From Eunapius fragilis (Eukaryota > Porifera > Demospongiae > Spongillida > Spongillidae), in NCBI GenBank assembly GCA_963681505.1, contig OY811974.1:7096667-7160666 (forward strand): DNA of 64,000 nt, read 5' to 3'. Every line of letters starts with the position of its first letter. Positions within the stretch are counted from its first letter, which is position 1. The position numbers were made by a program, and so were the translations under genes. Positions 54,016 to 64,000 of the stretch are shown here, piece after piece. The notes under the pieces were generated by a model. It was not told the origin of the DNA, ran no database searches, and saw only the letters and a program-made list of their open reading frames with translations.

Positions 54016-56359
54016 TGTATAGCATTATACATGGGCCCCTTCTAGGAATCTGTGCTATTGTGATATTACATGTAGATCTACCACTCTGTAAACATACTTT
54101 TGTACATAAGCCTGGCAGGAATATTATTCCTGCTTTATCCCGAAAGATAAAGATCAGGGCCCTGGAAATTTTATATAACAAAGGAAGGTAATAAATAGTA
54201 AGTCCTAAGTCTTTTTAAACCTCTCAATGGTACACACTCATAGCTTCAGCATTTATAGTGATTGGCATGGGATAGTTGTGAGTGTTGTGTCTGTATGAGT
54301 GTGTGAGTGTGTAAATGGATGCATGTAATGGAATATGGGACATGAGGCATGGTACGTCATGATGTGACAGGTACTGTGAGACAGGAACAAATAGTCCAGT
54401 ACGTACAACACATTAATCCAGTACATACAACCAATGGGGGGAGGGGTTGGGAGGGGGGCCTTTGCCCCCATGCTCCTATACCACTGTGTATAAAACACAC
54501 AATCCAGTTACACACGTGAAAAACACATCAGTCAGAATATAAATAATTGTAAAAAAAAGGGTTGGATAGTAAGCCAGTCAAAGCACTGTACATAACCAAA
54601 ATAGACAAAGCTTATGTGTGAATCCATGTAGCACATAACTATTTACAGGGTGTACAGCAAGGGGAAAGAATATTGGTAGTGGAAAGAGTGTGTATAAGTG
54701 TGACGTGAGACGTGTGTATGTGTTGGTTCATGGGTGTGTGTGTGCCAGCCATGCAGATGAAATGAAAAACGGTGGGCGTTTAAAACATATGTGCCAGCAG
54801 AACGCAAATCCCGACAATAAGGAAGGGTTACATGTTCCAGCATAGCTGCGCTGCATGTGTCTTTAACTCGACCACGTCTCTCCCATAGCCTAGCTGATAC
54901 ACCGTGCACTTTACCTCATGGCTCTGACGTACTATCATAGGTTGTGAGCCTATAAATGGCCACGCAATGAGTGACACCCAAAGAGTATGACCGAATCGAC
55001 AGGGACACATATTGTTGTGCGCGCGTATCGGTACTGGTAGTACGTACCGTGTTTTGTATGGTGATGGTAGCTGAATCCCACGCATTTTGATCGCTTAACG
55101 AATCTTGTTTGTTATAGAAGAGAACCACTGACGTTTGTACGAACAACGGTGGCACTTCAGTTGTACACGTAGTGGCATGGGCACGGGAGGTTATTGTATA
55201 TTCATGTGCTCGGAGTAGCGGGAACCAGGTTGGAGTAGGTTAATGGCGCGAAATGAACGAGAAATGTGCAATTACTTTGCACAGCTGTATCTCCGTAACG
55301 GATCAAGTAAAAATTAACGAACAGGACAAATCGATAGGTACAGGACCCCTCTACGTATAATCCGAATTTGAAGTTAATTGACATGTCCTGCCGAAAGATA
55401 TGGCCGGTTTGAGCCCCAAGGGGTATCGGACGTTGCAACACTGGCACGAAGCTAATGCAAGAGCCCAAAATTTATTTTACCAGAGAGAAATGATGTAGTA
55501 TGAAGTGTTGAAAATAGGAAGTCAATAGCATTAACGGTTCGGGAGATGTAGAGATTTCAAAGTGAATCATTTTTATAACTTTATATATAAAAGCGTGATA
55601 CGCCAGTTTCGCGTGAACTGTCCCATATATATATATATATTAAAATCCAATCCTTACCAAACTTTTACCATAGTTAGTTAATCATACCACAAACATATTT
55701 AGTCTTTCTGGGATACATGTTTTCAAGGCTGGGACAGCTCATAAAATGGTTGGTAGCCATTTTTTCCCCTCCTTACAACTGTTTAGGCTGCTAAAGGCCG
55801 GCATAAATGGGTCAACTTCCTGCCGATTTATCGCCTGCAACTCAAATGAATACTGGTTAAAATTCAGTAAACTAAAGTTTTACAGAGTTTTTACGCATAT
55901 TCATTTGAGTTGCAGGCAATAAATTGGCAGGAAGTCGACCAGTGTATGTCGGCCTTAAGGGTGGTGCCAAAACACTACAATATGATTATCCTTAATTGCT
56001 TTGATTGTGGTAGCTTGTGTAATATCTACTGCCTTAAAGAAACAAACTGTTGTAAGGAAGAGAAAAATGGCCACCAACCATTTTATGAGCTGTCCCAGCC
56101 TGGAGAATAAGTATCCCAGAAAGATGTTTAGCTAAATATGTTTGTGATATGATTAGCTAACTATGATAAAAGTTTGGTATAAGAATTGCATTTTAATATT
56201 TTGGATACATCATGCTTCATTACAAATTCATGACTCCATTCATGGTACATGTTAAGAAGTTATTAATTAAAGTGAATAATTTTTGTGTTCTCCTCTGTAT
56301 TGACAATGCTTAAGTACAAATTGATCTGACAACAATATTGCCGGCTAAAGATATTAGGG

Positions 56360-58500
56360 TATACAAATGTACAGCAGTTTTTCATGTTCCTATCGGGAGA
56401 GTACATAGGGAAAGTAGCATGTCCAAACTTGGTATGATGCTAAATGGATGTATGGAATTACCCAGACAACTTCTTTGTTTTCAAAATGTGTCATGTTTAT
56501 TTGCAAGTACCACCATCTTGAATAGATACTAAACTGGATTGCTACAAAGGCCGATGTTAAAACACAATCTAAGTTTCAAGTTCACGGGCATTTGTGGTTG
56601 TACATTATGTTGGATAATTAAACAATACTATAACTCACGATGAGCCACCAATTATTCTTGCTGCATCTCATTAAACGGCATCTGCGACCCAGATATCTTA
56701 ATTGTCTTATGAAATTATGAGAAAAGAAAGGGCTTTTCTACCAAAGCTATAAAGGAAACCATGTATGCACTAGATCTGAGGTATTACTTGGGGTACTGCG
56801 CAGCCTGTTTCCAGAGGTATGCAAATATGGCATGGAAAAAACGTGGTGTACTTCAGCACTTTCAATGCTAGAGCCAACTATAAGCACATACTTGATTCAA
56901 TTGGTAACTTCAGTTGTCTCTTATAATAACTCCGAAAGGATACTTTGGGAGCTAGAAAAACTCACTTGTAAGTACAGGGTCTCTCAACGGTTACCTGCTT
57001 TCACAAGCCATAACTTGCCATAGCGATATAGTTGTGCCCAAGGATTAGAATATGAATAGAATAAAGACACCTCTTTTGTTTTATGCATTTAAATGGCGCC
57101 AGTCAAACACCACCTTTGTACTTGACGCTTATGTTTCATAGCTCCGGTAGTCAAGGAAGGGCATGGCATAATCATTTCAATTTTTTGCACAATCAACTTG
57201 GTGTCTGCAACATGGCCACGAAATGCATGTGAGCTGTGTGATAATTAGAGCTGTAAAACAGTATTGCATTTATTGCACCATCTCCACGTTCCTAAGTCTC
57301 TGCCTCTAAAATTGATGAATAACTAATAATCGTACATATGTTCTAAGCTAAACAATCGAGCTACTCTAAAGGGAGATTTATTCAAGTTGTGTTCAACAGC
57401 CAAGTTTGATGGAAATGAGATGTTTACTAAGATTTTTACACTTCATGAAATGCTAAAGCTATAAGATGTGGGAACGAGAATCATTAGGCTGCCTTATTAT
57501 ATCTTCCAGCAGTGACATTTAACTATTCAGATTGCTTGATTCATTTGATTCTTGAGAATTTGGTATTGCAACAAACTTAGAAAAGTCATACAAACTATTC
57601 TGTAGACTTTCTTATCCTTGGCAGAGATGAAAAATGATAGCTGGAAGTCATCCAGTTTGCCCCTGGGACAATGTAGTAACCAATTTTGAAAGTGACAATT
57701 AATTTTCCACACAGTTAGACATTCTATAGCCATCTTTGGTCAGATAGATGTAACTAATAGAAAACTTGTAATAGAACTTGTAGTAGAACAACATCACAGC
57801 TAGGCATCTCCACTGTGCCTAACACTGCAGCAGCATATTATACTAGATTGCAATTGGGCTCTATGGTGGTGATAATGATAACACAAAAATAGAAGTTAGG
57901 CAAAGTTATCAACAAAATAGTATGGTTTTGTCATTTCAAACAAACATAGGTATATTAAACAAAAATAGTGAATGTACATCCATCTACAATGTAAATTATA
58001 AGCATGTACCTGAAGTACTCATTAAGCAAATTCATTACAATGAACTAACAAGTAATTTAGATTATAATTTCATTGTACAGTATAAAGGTCATGAGTTCAA
58101 CTTTTGATGTAAAGCAATTTCATAAGGGCTACATTAGTTGTCTTCACCTGTATATGTTGACTACATGTGTACTTGTACTAAAGAGGTTGTGAAATTGACA
58201 AAATGTGTGTCTAGCATGTAATGGGCCTGGAGGTATCCCAAGTATCCCAATGTGTGTCCATGAACAACATGTGACATATCAATGTGATAGCTTAAGCACA
58301 GCAGTGAGTCATTGGTGTAAATTCAAAGTTTTCAAATGACATCATTGCTGAACATTTGTTTCTTCCATTCATCGCATGTTCTCCGATATGTTTCAATGGC
58401 CAACTTGTTAGTCACGAATAAGATCATATTTAGAGCATTTGCACCATTCGTAACACTTTCCAATACAATACATGATTCATATGTTTTTCCTCCCTCATTT
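56360..58500. other. No recognisable gene
   Basis: AT-rich sequence with frames of at most 68 codons and no family motif on either strand. I see no repeats of note. Confidence 0.5.
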
Positions 58501-58504
58501 TATT

Positions 58505-58765
58505 TCTTTTATGTCAGGAGGTGCAGAGATTAATCAAGGATCTCTAGCCTTAGAACAACCCACTGAAGGTGATTGTCAGTGCCGTGTAATGGATGCATAC
58601 CTATGTACTTTACTATTTTAAAAAAGCATACACATCAGTCATTTCTCCTTTTTTATTACCCTTATCTCTTTCATTTTATGTCAGGAGTTGCAAATATTAA
58701 CCCTGGATCATTTAGATCACAAATTGAAGGTGATTGTCATTGCTGTATAATAGATGACAACCAAT
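58505..58765 (+). repeat. Tandem duplication, ~168-bp period
   Basis: TTTTATGTCAGGAG, then a TTAA-containing block and GAAGGTGATTGTCA, occurs at about 58505-58600 and again at 58673-58745 with diverged spacers. Confidence 0.7.
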
Positions 58766-58769
58766 GCAT

Positions 58770-59740
58770 TAACCTCTAAACTACCAGTGCAGTTCATGTC
58801 CCAACCCACACATACCATATCTACGCTCATCTACTTTTGCGGTAGTTGAATAATGGTTTTTATGCAGTGCTTCAATGAGTATAAACGTTAGTTTACCTTT
58901 GCAAACAATATTCAATGCATCACCCATGATTTTACAAGTAAAGAAAACATTATCCAATGGGAAAGTTTGTGGGATAGAGAAATTGAAGGCAAAGGTGGTG
59001 TAAAAAGAAAGGGACCAAGGCATTGGGGAAAGGAAATGCAGCTCTCTCAGGACATTATCCATAGGACCTTGTTTGGTAAATAGTGCATGAAATCCTTATT
59101 TTATTGCAGTTTATAATTGATACATATAGCTCATCAATTTTATTTTCTAAAAGTGCCTTTTTCAAATGAAGAGATCAACCAGTGACCGGTACACCTCTAA
59201 AAGTGAGACGATATTTTAACACTGGTTTCGTGAGAATCAAATGATTATCGCGCCTATTTTGTCGAACTCGAATTAGTCGGACAAGGTTTATCAGCCAGAA
59301 CTATGAATGAACATTTAGTGCAACTCTCTGTAAGAGGTTCTGTGCTATTTATAGCCTTTTATCTAAGTCTGCTCGTAACCTGCATTTGTTTTTAGTTAAA
59401 TGGTTCGAATATTCCTAAACAAAAGTATGCTTTTTTATTTAGACTTGTATAAAATATCACTAATACGCTTACCTCATGTGCACGTGGCTCTTACTCATTT
59501 TGACTGTTTACCTCTACGCAAGCATTGAAACAAGCACTGCCTATATTGTCAATCCCTTTGGCCATGACCCCAGTCCGATATATTATTCTTTGCATGCAAG
59601 AGTTTCAGTCAATTATATAAGTAACGGTATGCATGCCGCAATATAAATGCATTGATTATACTCATTGCCTTTCAACAGAAACTGCTTGCATGTGGTCTTT
59701 TACACGTCTGAAATGCTCGGGCTTATTTCCTATCTTTTAG
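58770..59740. other. No recognisable gene
   Basis: A 93-codon minus frame (58781-59062) has no recognised motif. This may be the 3' flank of the gene at 59.7-62.3 kb. Confidence 0.4.
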
Positions 59741-59742
59741 TT

Positions 59743-62280
59743 GTGGTGGTGGCTGAGGTACACATCCAGTTCTTCTTTCGTCCACATGGAGAGATCTTTT
59801 TCCATCTTTAGATGCTCAAAAATTACCTGTGCCTACTTCTGCCTTCTATCGCCCCCTACATCACTTTTAGGCCTTGCACGCTTAGTGTTTGGAGCCAGAG
59901 CTTTCTCGCCAATGCTTTGGTAAACACCTCTTATCTTCCTTGCAAGCGGAAGTTCACTCAACCTGATTGCTTTCTTCAACTGCAGCTCATCAAGCCTGGA
60001 AAACACACCATCAGCTGAGATCTTCACTTTTTCTTGTTCTTTACTTTCACCAGCCTTCCAATACTCATGAATGTTGCTGTTCACCTTTGAGGTCAGCTCC
60101 GGGTGCATGTTCTTTCTAGTATGGGCCCAACCTGAATTAAAATTTGACTCAAAAGTAGCATAGGATGACTGATCGCCAAACACGTTATTGGCTTGGTCAA
60201 TAACACCATTGTCTGAGAGATCTATTCCAGCCAGAAGTTCATTGGCATGCCTCATTGCAATGCTAATGACATCACAAGGCATCATCACTCCACAGCTCTC
60301 CAGCAACTTCTGAGACTTAAAGTGATAGAGTCACTCACTATATTGTGCGTAAATTTCCCTTATCATCATCCATGCCTCCTCATCTTCTCTTAGCTTATTT
60401 ATCCATTGCATCTCTCGCTGGCTCATATCTTTGCTTCCCTTTCGGTACTGATTCTTGTTCTTCCTTGCTTGCCTATACCCACCATCACTGTCACTGTTAA
60501 ACATTACAGGTGCAATCAATGAGTGAGCTGGGCATGAGGGGATGGGTACACAAGCTGAAGGAACCTTCTGTCCAAGGCTATGGTGAAACTGGATCTGCTG
60601 CTTTTCTGATGATGTGACATACTGAGCTGCGTAGAACTCAGGGATGCCAGGAATCGAAGGAATTGCATTAGAACGATACTTAGCCTGAAAATTTGGTTTC
60701 ACCAATAGTGCACTTGTATTGCCTACTGGTGTGCTCATAAGTGAAACTGCAAGTTGCTTGGGGGTGGAAACCTTTCTCCCTCCATCTCCCTGCACTAGGT
60801 AGGCATCCACTTGAGTTTGCTGTTGGGAGAAGTGGGTATCACACACATCCTTACCACACTGTGCCTCATTGCGGTAGTAGGCGACCAGCTTCAGCCCTGC
60901 AGCAGAGCACACATATGGGAGGAGCAACTTGGTCTGCTTACCTGACAAGTTTTTTGCATTATCACTCTGGACAATCGGCTTGGTAACATGTTGGAACTTC
61001 TGCTTCAAAGCATGAAGGACTGCCTCCAAGCCGCAGAACACAACATTGGCATCAGCCTTCTGCTCACCGTGAACAATGCAATCAATGAAGCAGAGACCTG
61101 GTGCACCCTCTTCCTCCTGCTCACCCTACTCCAGCTCACCCTCCATTGTGTTCACCCTCCTCCTGCTCACTCTCCTCCTGTTCACCCTCCTCCTGCTCAC
61201 CCTCCTCCTCTCCCTCCTCCTGCTCACCCTCCTCCCCTCCCTCCTCCTGCTCATGCTCTCCTCTCCCTCTTCCTGCTCACCCTCCCCTCCTCCTGCTCAC
61301 CCTCTTCCTCCTGCTCCCCGCCTCCCTCCCTTCTCCTGCTAACCATCCTCCTCACCCTCCTGCTCACCCACTTCCTCCTGCTCACTCTTCCCCTGATACC
61401 CCTGCTCACCCTCTTCCCCATGCTTCTCTGGCTCACGCTCCACTTCTTGCTAAAACTTCTCCTTCTTACCCTCCTTCTCTAACTCACTCATTTCCTCCAA
61501 GTCCTCCTCAAGCACACCCTCTGCATCTGCCTGAATATCACCGTTTTCCTTGCGCTTCATTAATTTCAGTAATCACTTTTTGTCAGACTTGAAGTGGGTC
61601 TCAACGATTGGTTGTTTCAAAGCCCGTAGCAGCTTCCCCAGTATCTGGCTTGACATACATGTACACACAAGCTCCCCACCTGAGCATGCCCTTCTTGCCA
61701 TAGTAGGAATCTCCACCCTCAAGGAAACCCTTTGGAAGGAACTTCTGCTTGAAGTCAAGCACCAAGTTAGCTGTATTGTAGTCCATTTGTGCTATGGCCA
61801 GCTTCATCTGGTGTGCCTGCTGAGCAGCTAACATGACATGGGCCATATAGGGACCTTCACATTGATGTATGGCAAGCAAAACATCAGCTATTTCAGCCAG
61901 GCTGGTGTGGTCCTAATCTAACTTTGTCAGAGCCACTTGCCTCACCCTGTCGCAAAAGAAGAAGGTTCCTCGGCAGGCACTACACTCCAGGTGGCCACCA
62001 GGCTAGGGATTCCTGTTGGGTTTGTGGTTAGACACTCGGTGCAGTGAGAGTATCGGAGAGTGTTGGGTAGCACAATTATTTTCTCTCTGCTCCACCACTG
62101 ATCTATTAGCCTGTGCACAGCGGTGAAACTGGCTTTGTATTTGATCCCCAAATTCCTCTTGTGTGGCTTGCTCATCAACCTAATTGGGTTGTGAGACAAA
62201 CTCCTCCAGATTGCGATTAAGCTGATTACTGCCAACAGCAAGTCTTGTGTAAAGCAAAAGCCCACTTTTGTTATGCTCAT
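59743..62280 (-). pseudogene. Multi-exon transposase-like gene (candidate DDE/RNase H fold), with acidic repeat expansion
   Basis: Minus-strand segments in order: 62280-61942 with FTAVHRLIDQWWSREKIIVL and a Cys pair; 61915-61601 with CEGPYMAHVMLAAQQAHQMK, LVLDFKQKFLPKGF and SYYGKKGMLRWG; an acidic Glu/Gln/Gly repeat region; 61110-60331 with PIVQSDNAKNLSGKQTKLLL, LVAYYRNEAQCGKDVCDTHF and VDAYL; 60306-59833 with NSGWAHTRKN and SELPLARKIRGVYQSI; and a tail MWTKEELDVYL near 59765. The Asp of LDFKQK, the Asp of SDNA and the Glu of NEAQ could form a DDE triad (inference). I know the family as uncharacterised, repeated genes in marine invertebrates. Stops occur in the acidic region and a TAG near 59831; the junction near 60320 implies a frameshift or a 23-bp gap. 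Probably a recently decayed mobile gene. Confidence 0.6.
61110..61425. repeat. 15-bp minisatellite inside the 59.7-62.3 kb gene
   Basis: TGCTCACCCTCCTCC units (imperfect) run through about 315 bp. On the minus strand the gene's frame reads GEQEE repeats, so the array is a coding low-complexity expansion. A few TAG stops have arisen in it. The Ser/Pro/Leu-rich plus-strand frames of 160 codons are shadows. Confidence 0.85.
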
Positions 62281-62513
62281 TACAAAAGTGACCTGCTATG
62301 CTGAATAGCTATGGACTGTCTATTTCATCCAACTCTCACTTGTCAGTTTTAGCATTGTTATTGTTAGGAGAAAATAGTGAATTTATAAATTGTGCTGAGC
62401 AATTTGTGTGAATCCACAATTTGCCAAACAATTTATAAATTGTTGCGTGAACTGTGAACAGTACGATTAATAAATTGCGTTAAGTTGCTCAATTTGTGAA
62501 CTGCAAATAATTG

Positions 62514-63344
62514 CTCAGGGTAGTTAAGGCTGCCTCACAAGAAAAATCATGTTAACATGCTGTCAAAATTCATGTTTGTAATTACATCATTATGACGTTA
62601 TGTTATTCTATACATTTCGGTTTTCATTTAGCGCAAGGACACTATTTCTGTATCGTATTCGTACACTATTACTACGTTACAGTGATCTAGAGCAAAACGT
62701 ACACGAAATGGAAAAAAACGCACAATGGACTAGCGAAAAGAGCGTTCAGCTGCCCAGCAATACAAATCTGGCTGGTGGTTATATTTTAATAACCACTGTA
62801 CTTTGTATGGGAATATCGAAGATTCAAAACGCGGGGATGAAAACGCAGCTCTCAGGTAAATTTATTCGGCTAGGCAAGCTCCTCTAGGGTTCTAGTTATT
62901 CACTGCGACTGGATATTTCGATAACTCATAGGGTATCAAAGATGTATCGTATTTCGTACAAGTTGACGGCCATTTTGACCAATGTATTTTGACCAATGTT
63001 AACGTTTGTTGTGATAACACCAAGCAATGAATATACAGCATCCAGTCGATTTAGTGTGTGAGAGCATAGGGAGATTGTTTGTAGCCAATTAGCTTATTAA
63101 ATTTTGTATCACAACATCCCCGCCTACAGCCGTATTTGTTTGCATAGCCGTTTTCCAAACAGTTACATACGATAGGTGTGTTAAAGAGCATACAACATAG
63201 CTATTAGAAGTAGCAGTATTTAACACACATATTCACATCAAGTTTTAAGCAAGTGGATGGTCCTTGCGTGAGATATAACTTTTTGGTACTAGCCGCCATT
63301 TTGTATGACGTAAAATTATTTGGTGGCAGCCTTAACTACCCTGA
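62514..63344 (+). mobile_element. Element E, complete copy (831 bp) with terminal inverted repeats
   Basis: CTCAGGGTAGTTAAGGCTGC at 62514 is mirrored as the complement ending at 63344. Comparison with R2 at 38.9 kb gives the insertion site; a TG dinucleotide is present on both sides and may be the target duplication. The first half matches 20973-21436 in reverse. It carries one 95-codon ORF and no transposase. Confidence 0.85.
62600..62887 (+). CDS. Hypothetical 95-aa protein of element E (copy 2)
   Basis: The ORF is collinear with that at 21062-21349 with no indels. From residue about 26 to the end only one amino-acid difference is seen (ISK versus ISE), against at least three silent changes; the first 25 residues differ at several positions. 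A hydrophobic stretch (GGYILITTVLCMGI) precedes a basic C-terminus. A possible donor TCAG|GTAAAT lies inside the last ten codons. Function unknown; it may be a captured host exon. Confidence 0.45.
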   Translation: MLFYTFRFSFSARTLFLYRIRTLLLRYSDLEQNVHEMEKNAQWTSEKSVQLPSNTNLAGGYILITTVLCMGISKIQNAGMKTQLSGKFIRLGKLL

Positions 63345-63504
63345 GTGATAAATGGCATGCAATGTCAATGTAATTCAACACAATATCCTATACCTTGGTA
63401 GACAGATGCAACACGCAAACCCAATCCCTGTTGATTCAGTTCATCCTAGGATGCCATATTCACTCCTGAAATTAAATTCATCACTAATATCTCTGCAGCA
63501 AAAA

Positions 63505-64000
63505 ATTTAGCACCCTATATACACACTCCCAATCAAATTTGTAACTCAAAGCAGTAATGTTTTAAACCTCTAGACACAACCCATGTCCAAATAGTTCACA
63601 TGCTCTCAATTGAACAACATTTACAGACAAATTTCACTAGTAGCTTACTATAGCTGTTAAAAATCATGTCAAACGTCATAAACATAGCACAGCAGCTAGA
63701 CAAGCCGTATCAGTTGATGGTCGTTCAACTTTGGGTGCCTGTACTGTAACGCTATCCCCCGCACAGTAAGTATTGCATTGATGTTGTTTCCTCTTGGCAT
63801 CCAGGGTCTTCATTCTTTCAACGTTTTTGAGATACTCTTTATCAGCTACCTCATATATGTTACATGGTGTATGTTGTTAGTAAGTGCGGAAGTGAAGGTT
63901 CACTGAGGGGAGGGGAGTTCATGTAGGATACATGTGTATTACAAAACTAACCATATGGCTTATCAGCTACTTTTGCAAATGGTGGTTGATCGGGAGGCAG
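63505..64000. other. No recognisable gene
   Basis: No open frame with a motif and no repeat structure were seen up to the window end. Confidence 0.45.

Larger units (their letters stand above)
47648..55624. mobile_element. 8-kb giant palindrome, foldback-type element
   Basis: The ends are GGGACAGTTCACGCGAAACT and its exact complement, set in an (AT)n tract on both sides. The outer 1.9 kb of each arm (47648-49540 and 53720-55624) is nearly identical, including identical ORF translations. Arms remain alignable to about 50350 and 52900. Each arm is itself built of direct tandem units of about 1.6 kb: 48225 recurs at 49828, and 51918 recurs at 53574. The right arm has about half a unit more. The centre (about 50720-51840) is unrelated and holds poly-G, (CA)n and a MITE relic. 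No transposase was found. The layout resembles Foldback/Galileo elements, but sequence kinship to them is not claimed. Confidence 0.85.
46216..56356. mobile_element. Inverted-repeat element R1 with two large nested insertions in its left arm
   Basis: The left arm is spread over 46216-46309, 47590-47647 and 55625-55880. The right arm, 55905-56356, is its continuous reverse complement. Shared words include ATTGTTGTCAGATCAATTTG, GAGGAGAACACAAAAAT, CCAAACTTTT, GGGACAGCTCATAAAATGGT and GCCTGCAACTCAAATGAATA (allowing single differences). The right arm holds neither the TTAA-flanked element nor the 8-kb palindrome, so it is the empty-site version of both. The spacer between arms is only about 25-40 bp. 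Confidence 0.85.
62380..63500 (+). repeat. Dispersed repeat R2, copy 2 (split by element E)
   Basis: 62380-62513 and 63345-63500 are contiguous in the copy at 38861-39140. Element E lies exactly between TGCAAATAATTG and TGATAAATGGCATG. Confidence 0.8.

Noticed and set aside
47804-55468. Pairs of identical small proteins on opposite strands
   Set aside because: They are simply the two arms of one palindrome. Mirror identity alone does not indicate coding function.
47648-55624. Palindrome as an assembly artefact
   Set aside because: Considered seriously, but arms differ in microsatellite length, inner divergence and number of tandem units, and the flanks match the empty site in R1 on both sides. 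Long-read confirmation would still be decisive.
61076-61592. Plus-strand 160-codon Ser/Pro/Leu ORFs
   Set aside because: They are antisense shadows of the acidic repeat in the minus-strand transposase-like gene.

Overview
This window is eukaryotic. It shows short GT-AG introns (44-60 bp where both ends are readable), polyadenylation signals, long (CA)n and homopolymer G/C tracts, frequent TACATGTA words, and a dense load of decayed transposable elements. The protein families point to a marine invertebrate, plausibly a sponge or another non-bilaterian: retroelements without a visible AP endonuclease but with a C-terminal CCHC plus restriction-like endonuclease motif, DUF4218-type and piggyBac-like transposases, Ulp1-like transposon proteases, and a secreted 'GLxWxxVGYLNMSDP' protein. 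The species cannot be fixed from sequence alone. No rRNA, tRNA, CRISPR or prokaryotic operon structure was seen.

Layout. 1-7.9 kb: a dispersed repeat (R0), a broken DUF4218-type transposase on the minus strand, a BEN-domain terminal exon on the plus strand, and a 160-bp tandem array. 8-11 kb: microsatellites and short tandem arrays. 11.0-14.0 kb: two head-to-tail, 5'-truncated non-LTR retroelements, the first with an open frame. 15.4-21.4 kb: inverted-repeat MITEs, a possible host exon, a transposase N-terminal relic, a hAT-like MITE with a 5-bp target duplication, and the first copy of an element that carries a 95-codon ORF. 26 kb: the clearest apparently intact host coding exon, a secreted cysteine-rich protein. 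28.7-29.4 kb: a broken Ulp1-like protease. 30.1-34.1 kb: R0 copy 2, split by a 2.9-kb transposon with 50-bp perfect terminal repeats that itself holds a hairpin MITE, a 29-bp minisatellite and a zinc-binding gene fragment. 34.7-38.8 kb: two more broken non-LTR retroelements. 40 kb: a spliced gene whose third exon encodes a 2A ribosome-skipping motif. 41.9-47.6 kb: a piggyBac N-terminal relic, a 2.46-kb terminal-repeat element, and a TTAA-flanked piggyBac-like derivative. 47.6-55.6 kb: an 8-kb giant palindrome resembling a foldback transposon. 59.7-62.3 kb: a multi-exon, transposase-like minus-strand gene. 62.5-63.3 kb: the second, complete copy of the 95-codon element.

The window is best read as layered insertions. 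Several sites can be dated relative to one another because an empty or uninterrupted copy of the target repeat also lies in the window: R0 at 1-805 versus 30.1-34.1 kb, the repeat arm at 55.9-56.36 kb versus 46.2-55.9 kb, and the 38.9-kb repeat versus 62.4-63.5 kb. Few genes appear to serve the host. The best candidates are the secreted protein at 26 kb, the 2A gene at 40 kb, the BEN exon at 5.7 kb and an exon at 18 kb. Family assignments come from motif recognition only.
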